A DNA stretch of 7,206 bases. Origin: Eubacteriales bacterium (GTDB lineage Bacteria; Bacillota; Clostridia; Oscillospirales; CAG-272). Position numbers and translations under genes: made by a program. This document shows, in pieces, positions 7,123 to 7,206 of this stretch. Below the pieces are notes generated by a model. It saw only the letters and a program-made list of their open reading frames with translations. It searched no databases and was not told where the DNA came from. Where the stretch lies: NCBI GenBank assembly GCA_028709565.1, contig JAQVWU010000144.1:1-7206 (forward strand), written 5' to 3'. Within the stretch, counting starts at the first letter, position 1, and each line of letters starts with the position of its first letter.

Positions 7123-7129
7123 CTCCCTT
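7123..7129 (-). promoter_or_regulatory. Ribosome binding site of the isomerase gene
   Basis: Reads AAGGGAG on the minus strand, seven bases before the ATG at 7115, and decides the start. Confidence 0.75.
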
Positions 7130-7132
7130 CAG

Positions 7133-7150
7133 ATTATAAATCAAATTATA
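7133..7150 (-). promoter_or_regulatory. Candidate -10 elements for the isomerase gene
   Basis: Two exact TATAAT hexamers on the minus strand, at 7138-7133 and 7150-7145, lie in a 9-bp AATTATAAA-like direct repeat between the upstream terminator and the isomerase RBS. No convincing -35 is found at 16-18 bp from either; TCGTAA is the nearest for the downstream one. The region is A/T-rich, so one may be chance. Confidence 0.35.
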
Positions 7151-7160
7151 AAATTACGAG

Positions 7161-7201
7161 AAAAAAGCAGGAGTAAGTTGAATATATAATTTACTTCCTG
7201 C
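7161..7201 (-). terminator. Intrinsic terminator of an unseen gene to the right
   Basis: On the minus strand a GC-containing stem (GCAGGAAGTAA, 7201-7191, pairing with TTACTCCTGC, 7176-7167, one bulged base) is followed directly by six T residues (7166-7161). This is a standard rho-independent terminator. It implies a minus-strand gene ending beyond the right edge and separates it from the isomerase gene. Confidence 0.75.
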
Positions 7202-7206
7202 TCCTG

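Noticed and set aside
7133..7150. A definite promoter for the isomerase gene.
   Set aside because: Two TATAAT boxes are present but neither has a good -35 at proper spacing in this A/T-rich gap, so it is listed only as a candidate.

Overview
The window is a glycan and sugar metabolism locus from a bacterium, most likely a Gram-positive Clostridia-type Firmicute. That placement is inference. It rests on moderate-to-low GC, strong AGGAG-type ribosome binding sites, a consensus housekeeping promoter (TTGATA, 17 bp, TATAAT), intrinsic-type hairpins between units, and a DUF1015 protein of the type I associate with clostridia. There are five protein genes, all apparently intact except the first, which is cut by the left window edge. 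No RNA genes, CRISPR arrays, transposases or phage genes were seen, and no gene-free stretch exceeds 300 bases.

Left half, plus strand: a zinc-dependent medium-chain dehydrogenase (5' end outside the window) is followed after 26 bp by a full-length GH38 alpha-mannosidase with its own good RBS. The two look like one operon. They end at a long, nearly perfect hairpin (3583-3623) that also lies just past the end of the convergent minus-strand unit, so it probably serves both directions.

Right half, minus strand, read right to left: the tail-end terminator of an unseen upstream gene (7161-7201); a sugar phosphate isomerase/epimerase-type TIM barrel (7115-6261); a perfect 25-bp stem hairpin (6196-6249) just after its stop; a strong promoter with an extended -10 (6157-6185) and a short leader carrying a 7-bp inverted repeat; a pectate-lyase-superfamily/GH28-like beta-helix protein (6086-4854); and, 31 bp later, a DUF1015 protein (4822-3644).

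Taken together, the genes fit intracellular breakdown of a mannose- and/or uronate-containing glycan. None of the intact enzymes has a visible signal peptide. The mannosidase and beta-helix protein would act on imported oligosaccharides, and the dehydrogenase and the TIM-barrel isomerase would process released sugars. No transporter or regulator lies in the window. The DUF1015 protein is the least explained member. I did not find clear evidence of a wholly new system. The most unusual items are the leader of the beta-helix gene, the perfect hairpin without a U-tract, the non-canonical catalytic motifs of the beta-helix protein, and an acidic slippage-type insertion in the isomerase.
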